Under the pieces are notes generated by a model that ran no database searches, had not been told where the DNA came from, and worked only from the letters and a program-made list of their open reading frames with translations. Below, one piece after another: positions 59,906 through 64,000 of a stretch of DNA of 64,000 bases. The stretch covers positions 5,436,501-5,500,500 of the forward strand of contig JAQQWL010000006.1 in the NCBI GenBank assembly GCA_038363925.1, in the 5' to 3' direction. This stretch comes from Apiospora phragmitis. Lineage: Eukaryota; Ascomycota; Sordariomycetes; Amphisphaeriales; Apiosporaceae. Each line of letters opens with the position of its first letter. The stretch's first letter is position 1. The position numbers and the translations under genes are program-made.

Positions 59906-61139
59906 CACTGATACCCCCAACCCAAGTGCCAAGACAGGGAGCAGGGGAAGTCGATCCGTGTGGGTAGAGGTTCGTGGGTTAGGGCGTTCGGCATGGGATG
60001 GTTGTGAATTTTAGCAGCACTACCTCACGTAACATCAGAACAAGGCAGGTCCACATACTTACAAGCGTACCACTCGGAAGTGACCCCCGTACTGCCTTGT
60101 CTCCACCCTCTACGCTGCCTCCACTTTGACCATTGCTGTAAGTAAGCTGGAATATTGACCCCCATTGTCTACTTAATATGTACAAAGTCTGATCATTGTC
60201 AGATATTTCGTATCCGCAAGGGGACCAAGTCTGGTTGACATCCAGCCAAGGGCGATGTGCATACTCTTTTTGATCTGAGACCGATGAGCTTATCTGCATG
60301 CTTGTCGTGATACCGCAACGTCTCCATATTTTGTCAAATGCCCCTCCGGAGCCCCTTGTCACGGCTACGTCAAATATGCAATGGCATTATTTACCGGCAT
60401 GAAAGTGACTGCAGGAAAGTCCGTTGCGAGTTAGTATCTGCAGTACTCACATAATGAGGTGGGCCACCAAAACGGGTGATGCCTATCTTATCTTGATACA
60501 AGTACTTGACCAGACATTCCCGTCTTTGCCATGACACCATGACCGAGGCTGCACAAGAAGACACTCGTCAGCTCCAGCCGGATATCAGAAGTTATTTGTC
60601 TCATGAAGAATTTGCGATGGGATGGGTAGGCTAGGGATGGGTAGGCTAGGGATGGGGAGGAGGATGGACGTACTCGGCCCGATAATCTCTGGGACCCAGT
60701 CATACCCAATCGGCATCTGTTCTTCGGTTCTCCCTTGCACGCATTCGGGCAAGCTTCCGGTGATGTGGGTATGGAAGGATATGGACCCTGACCATTTCGT
60801 GCCTGTCAATCACATGCAGAATGGGGGGTACGGAGACCGTTCAACACATTTTGCAGTTGTCCCGTAACCGCCAAAGCGATTTGTCTTGCATCAGTAAGCA
60901 AACAGACCAAACGGAAATACCTGGCAGATCTTCAGGTCAATGTTTCTGAGCTCGAATCTGTGGATCCAGTACGGTACAGCAAATTCCTTCAAGCAATCGA
61001 CAACGACTGGGGCGTCCTCTTTCTACATCCCCGCCGTCCACGTATCCCTCATCCCAGGGGCTATTTCAAAGGTTCGGCTTAGCGGATAACGCTTGGAGTC
61101 TGATAACCACAACCCAAAACGTAGGATATCCCCGAAACA
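59906..61139. other. 1.2-kb region between the two methyltransferase genes
   Basis: No supported gene. It holds a small tandem repeat (listed separately) and presumably the promoter of the second methyltransferase. Confidence 0.5.
60621..60650. repeat. two copies of a 15-bp unit
   Basis: GATGGGTAGGCTAGG occurs twice head to tail, followed by a partial third copy (GATGGGGAGG). It is a minisatellite-like expansion in the intergenic region. Confidence 0.8.
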
Positions 61140-62151
61140 ATGTCAGCACCGGATCCGGCTAGCGGCAGACAAGCCGCCGAGGTCGTCCTCGCGGCCGACC
61201 CCAAGCTGCTGCCGGAGCTCATCAGCCCGGACCGCGAGGTGACGGGCAAGTCGATCCTGGAGGACGACTCGATCGAGATCGACGGGCGCAAGTACCAAGG
61301 GTACAAAGAGGACCGCTACTTCCTGCCCAACGACCCCGAGGAGCAGGACCGGCTCGACATGCAGCACGCCATGATGACGGCCCTGCTCGACAACGAGCTC
61401 AGCCCGCGCCCAACGCCGACCGCGCCGCCAAAGTGCTCGACGTCGCGACGGGCACGGGCATCTGGCCCATCGAATTCGCTCAACAGCACCCACACGCCGA
61501 GGTCGTCGGCACCGACCTCAGCCTGATCCAGCCGGCGGTCGAGTACCTGCCGCCCAACGTCTCGTTCGTGAAAGAGGACGCCGAGGACGATGAGTGGACG
61601 ATCGACCGGGACTTTGATCTGATTCATCTAAGGGCGGTGTACACGGCCATCAAGGACCACGGCAAGCTCATCCGCCACATGTTCGAGCACCTCGCGCCTG
61701 GCGGCTGGGTCGAGGTCGTCGAGGCGCGGCCCGAGGTGCTGTCGTTCGACGGCACGAGCGCCGGGTCCGGCATCGAGCGGTTCGGGCACATGGTGTCGGC
61801 GGGCCTGACGCGGCTGGGCCGCGACGCTTTCGCCATCACGCAATACCGCCAGCTCATGCGCGAGGCCGGCTTCGTCGAGTACTCGGAGACAGTGCTGCCG
61901 CTGCCGACGAGCGGCTGGCCGAAGGAGGAGCGCTACAAGATGGCGGGAAGGTACAGGGGGCCAACGTGACGCAGGCGCTGCTGGGCGGCACGATGCACCG
62001 GCTGTTCCGGGCGGCGGGATTGGGCGAGGATGAGATCAAGCACGATATTGCGCGGGCGGTGCAGGAGCTCGAGTATAATTACGTGCATGGGTATTGGCCG
62101 ATCCACGTCGTGCACGCTCGCAAGCCCCCCATTATGAAGGGTGACAGCTAG
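61140..62151 (+). CDS. LaeA-like SAM-dependent methyltransferase (copy 2), two frameshifts
   Basis: A single exon from 61140. The protein has KYQGYKEDRYFLPNDPEEQD, KVLDVATGTGIWPIEFA (motif I), VVGTDLSLIQP, PPNVSFVKEDAEDDEWT, HLAPGGWVEVVE and YWPIHVVHARKPP, so it follows copy 1 block by block but lacks the long N-terminal extension and the intron. Two one-base deletions are needed to read it through: near 61415 (within a Pro/Ala-coding CG-rich stretch) and near 61950. The corrected length is 337 residues. The pair probably arose by duplication and divergence. No substrate can be named. Confidence 0.85.
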
Positions 62152-62689
62152 CCCGTGCTGAATCGGACTTTCACGTACTGGATATCCAAATTGACGGCGA
62201 CCAATTGCCAATATTCCAATTGCCTATTCGACACAGTAGTATTACGTTGTAGTATGATATGGTGATGACATATATCGTGCACCAGCGCTCGTCTTGTTCA
62301 GCTTCGATCCGATGCCAAGTTAGCGTAGCTAGGATGGTTCAACACATGACACAGATTCCAAGAAGCCACGCCACCATCGAATGGAGTGACGCGCATTGAA
62401 AGCAGATGAGAATCGGTTGCACTTTCCATCTCATACTCTACCATGACTAGGACATTGCCTACCTAGGTATTCCATGCGCCTTCTTCCTCTCCGCGTCGTA
62501 GCTTCCCATGGCTTGTCATCATTAGAGGTTTGAACATCAAACAATTGCTGAAACAACACCAAGACTGACTCGCTGATTCGAAATGAAAAGGGCGAAGTTC
62601 CTCAAAAACTCAGCTTCTGACCGAACCACCAAGGTGAGCATTCACAGCATGCGACATTAGTTATCCTTAGACCTGCCCTCGCTGTCGCC
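62152..62689. other. 0.54-kb intergenic region
   Basis: Between the second methyltransferase gene and the partial gene at the right edge, both on the plus strand. Nothing recognised. Confidence 0.5.
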
Positions 62690-64000
62690 ATGTCCTCCAG
62701 TAACGTCGGCGACAGACGGCGCTCTGCCCCTCCTTCTTCCATCGCCTCGCCTTCTTCAAGCGCCAGCCCAAGGGCGAACAATTCGACTATCGCGAGCGGT
62801 GGCCGACCGTCACCACGCTGGTCGAGCAACGCTCCGAGTTGGGTTTCTTCAATAAGGACCAGAAGCAGCCTCCCAACAACAAGCCAGCCAAGGTCAAGGC
62901 GCTCGAGACCGCATCCGTACCTCTGCGATGGCTGCACCACCGGCTCGAGAGCGTCCAAGACCATTTGGACCACAGCATCGAGATTGCCGAGGCTAGGGCG
63001 CTCAAGCGGGCGAGCCTGCCAGAGAAGCCCACGAAGCCGGGGGAGAGCAATCACCCATATGACACTGGAGTCGAGACGCACACCAGCAGGGAATATGCCA
63101 CGGAAGATCGCGTTGGCGAGTCTACTTCTACTGGCACTGTCCTGAAGTTCGAGACGAACATCACGTCGAAGGCCTCGCCGCCTCCGTCGTCGCTGAACAA
63201 GTGGCGGATCCCTTTCACTGGACACGGACGTCAACCCACCGCAGAATCACAGCGACCAGCATCAGAACAGTCCAATGCAGGTACCGATGAAGAAATCACA
63301 GCCGGCCTGGTACCGCAGTCTCAATGGAAAAGTACCAAGGACCGTCGACCTAGCAAATACCCCGACAGGAAGAAATCACTGGCGGTGGGCACCAGCGTCC
63401 CTCGACCTTCCTCAGGTGGTGGGAAGAAAGCCGGGATCAGTCATGCCACCGTCACTTCCAAGCCTTCGCCGGAGCCGTCCCTGAAACAGCACAGGAAACA
63501 CGCACACCCGAGACGCGAGTCGGTCGACAGCAGAGGAAGGCCTACCTCCAGCAAGATGTCATCGTCCACCAAAACGCTTACACCAAGCCAGTCGTCGGAG
63601 CCAACAGCAGCAGCCCCTCAACAGACGGCGCGTCGCCTCAGCATCAGCAGCCAACTTGCTCAGGCCGTGGGATTGCTCAGCCCGCAGTCGCATAGCCGCA
63701 CGACCAGCGCCAACCGCGGGATGGAGCACGCGCAGTCGCCGACGCAGGAGCAGCCACAGAAGAAACGCGGCGGCAGGAAGCCGTCGGCCGCCAGCCGCAC
63801 GCCGGCGGGCAGCAACTCGGCCAAGAACACGCCGCAGGACCAACAGGACGACCCGATGGGTGGTGCGGCGGCGGCGGCGTTTGCGGTGACGGCAGCAACG
63901 CCCACGTCGTCCGCCGACGCGTCCCCGAATTCCGCCAAGTCGCCCAAGTCGGGCGCGTTCCGACACCTCCTAGACGTGGTCAAGGGAGGTGTGCCGCCGA
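62690..64000 (+). CDS. hypothetical protein, partial (runs off right edge), one frameshift
   Basis: The ATG at 62690 (MSSSNVGDRRRSAP) leads after a one-base slip near 62735 into a frame that stays open without any stop to the end of the window, over 1.2 kb. That frame begins FFHRLAFFKRQPKGEQFDYR, continues ERWPTVTTLVEQRSELGFFN and LRWLHHRLESVQDHLDHSIE, and then becomes a long Ser/Pro/Lys/Gln-rich, probably disordered region with an Ala run near 63865. The start frame alone gives a 151-codon Ser/Arg-rich product that looks like a shadow. No family is recognised. The 3' end is outside the window. Confidence 0.65.

Overview
The window is filamentous ascomycete (Pezizomycotina) nuclear DNA, most likely from a Sordariomycete. 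Protein genes have short 50-160 bp GT-AG introns, coding parts are GC-rich, and the families are fungal (Bsd2, Cbp6, mitochondrial citrate carrier, GH128, EthD, LaeA-like methyltransferases, NACHT and F-box proteins). Three AT-rich blocks (1-2270, 21336-25791, 44052-53524) are transposons rewritten by C-to-T/G-to-A changes typical of repeat-induced point mutation (RIP).

Layout. 1-2270 is a transposon graveyard holding a Fot1-like transposase relic, a Gypsy integrase scrap and a ~417-bp tandem duplication. 2.6-6.8 kb carries three intact core genes: Bsd2-like, Cbp6/UQCC2-like, and the citrate carrier. 8.4-20.1 kb carries a conserved fungal hypothetical, a secreted PQQ-type sugar dehydrogenase, a two-repeat hypothetical, a GH128-CAP fusion and an amidoligase. 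An F-box gene (minus strand) then reads into a 4.46-kb TIR transposon at 21336-25791, which itself contains a 2.0-kb Fot-like element, and the N-terminal half of the F-box gene lies on the far side. 27.5-36 kb has a Nudix hydrolase, an unrecognised conserved gene and an MFS sugar transporter behind a 3.4-kb intergenic stretch. 37-42 kb is a decayed accessory region: a PKS-NRPS condensation-domain relic, an EthD gene, a broken ankyrin-type gene, an F-box gene and an orphan acyl-carrier domain.

42.3-55 kb is a NACHT (NLR-like) gene cut in two by nested transposons. A second Fot-like copy sits at a duplicated TA, and a ~7.5-kb Gypsy LTR element lies inside that copy. The Gypsy element carries an antisense accessory ORF whose only internal stops are TAG, as expected from RIP of CAG codons. 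58-62 kb holds two related LaeA-like methyltransferases, and a partial hypothetical gene runs off the right edge.

Many accessory genes show single-base frameshifts, often in G/C runs, with splice sites and motifs otherwise intact. Four core genes (Bsd2, Cbp6, citrate carrier, Nudix) have none. Either the assembly has homopolymer indel errors or accessory genes are decaying; raw reads would decide. The gene models below state where each shift lies.
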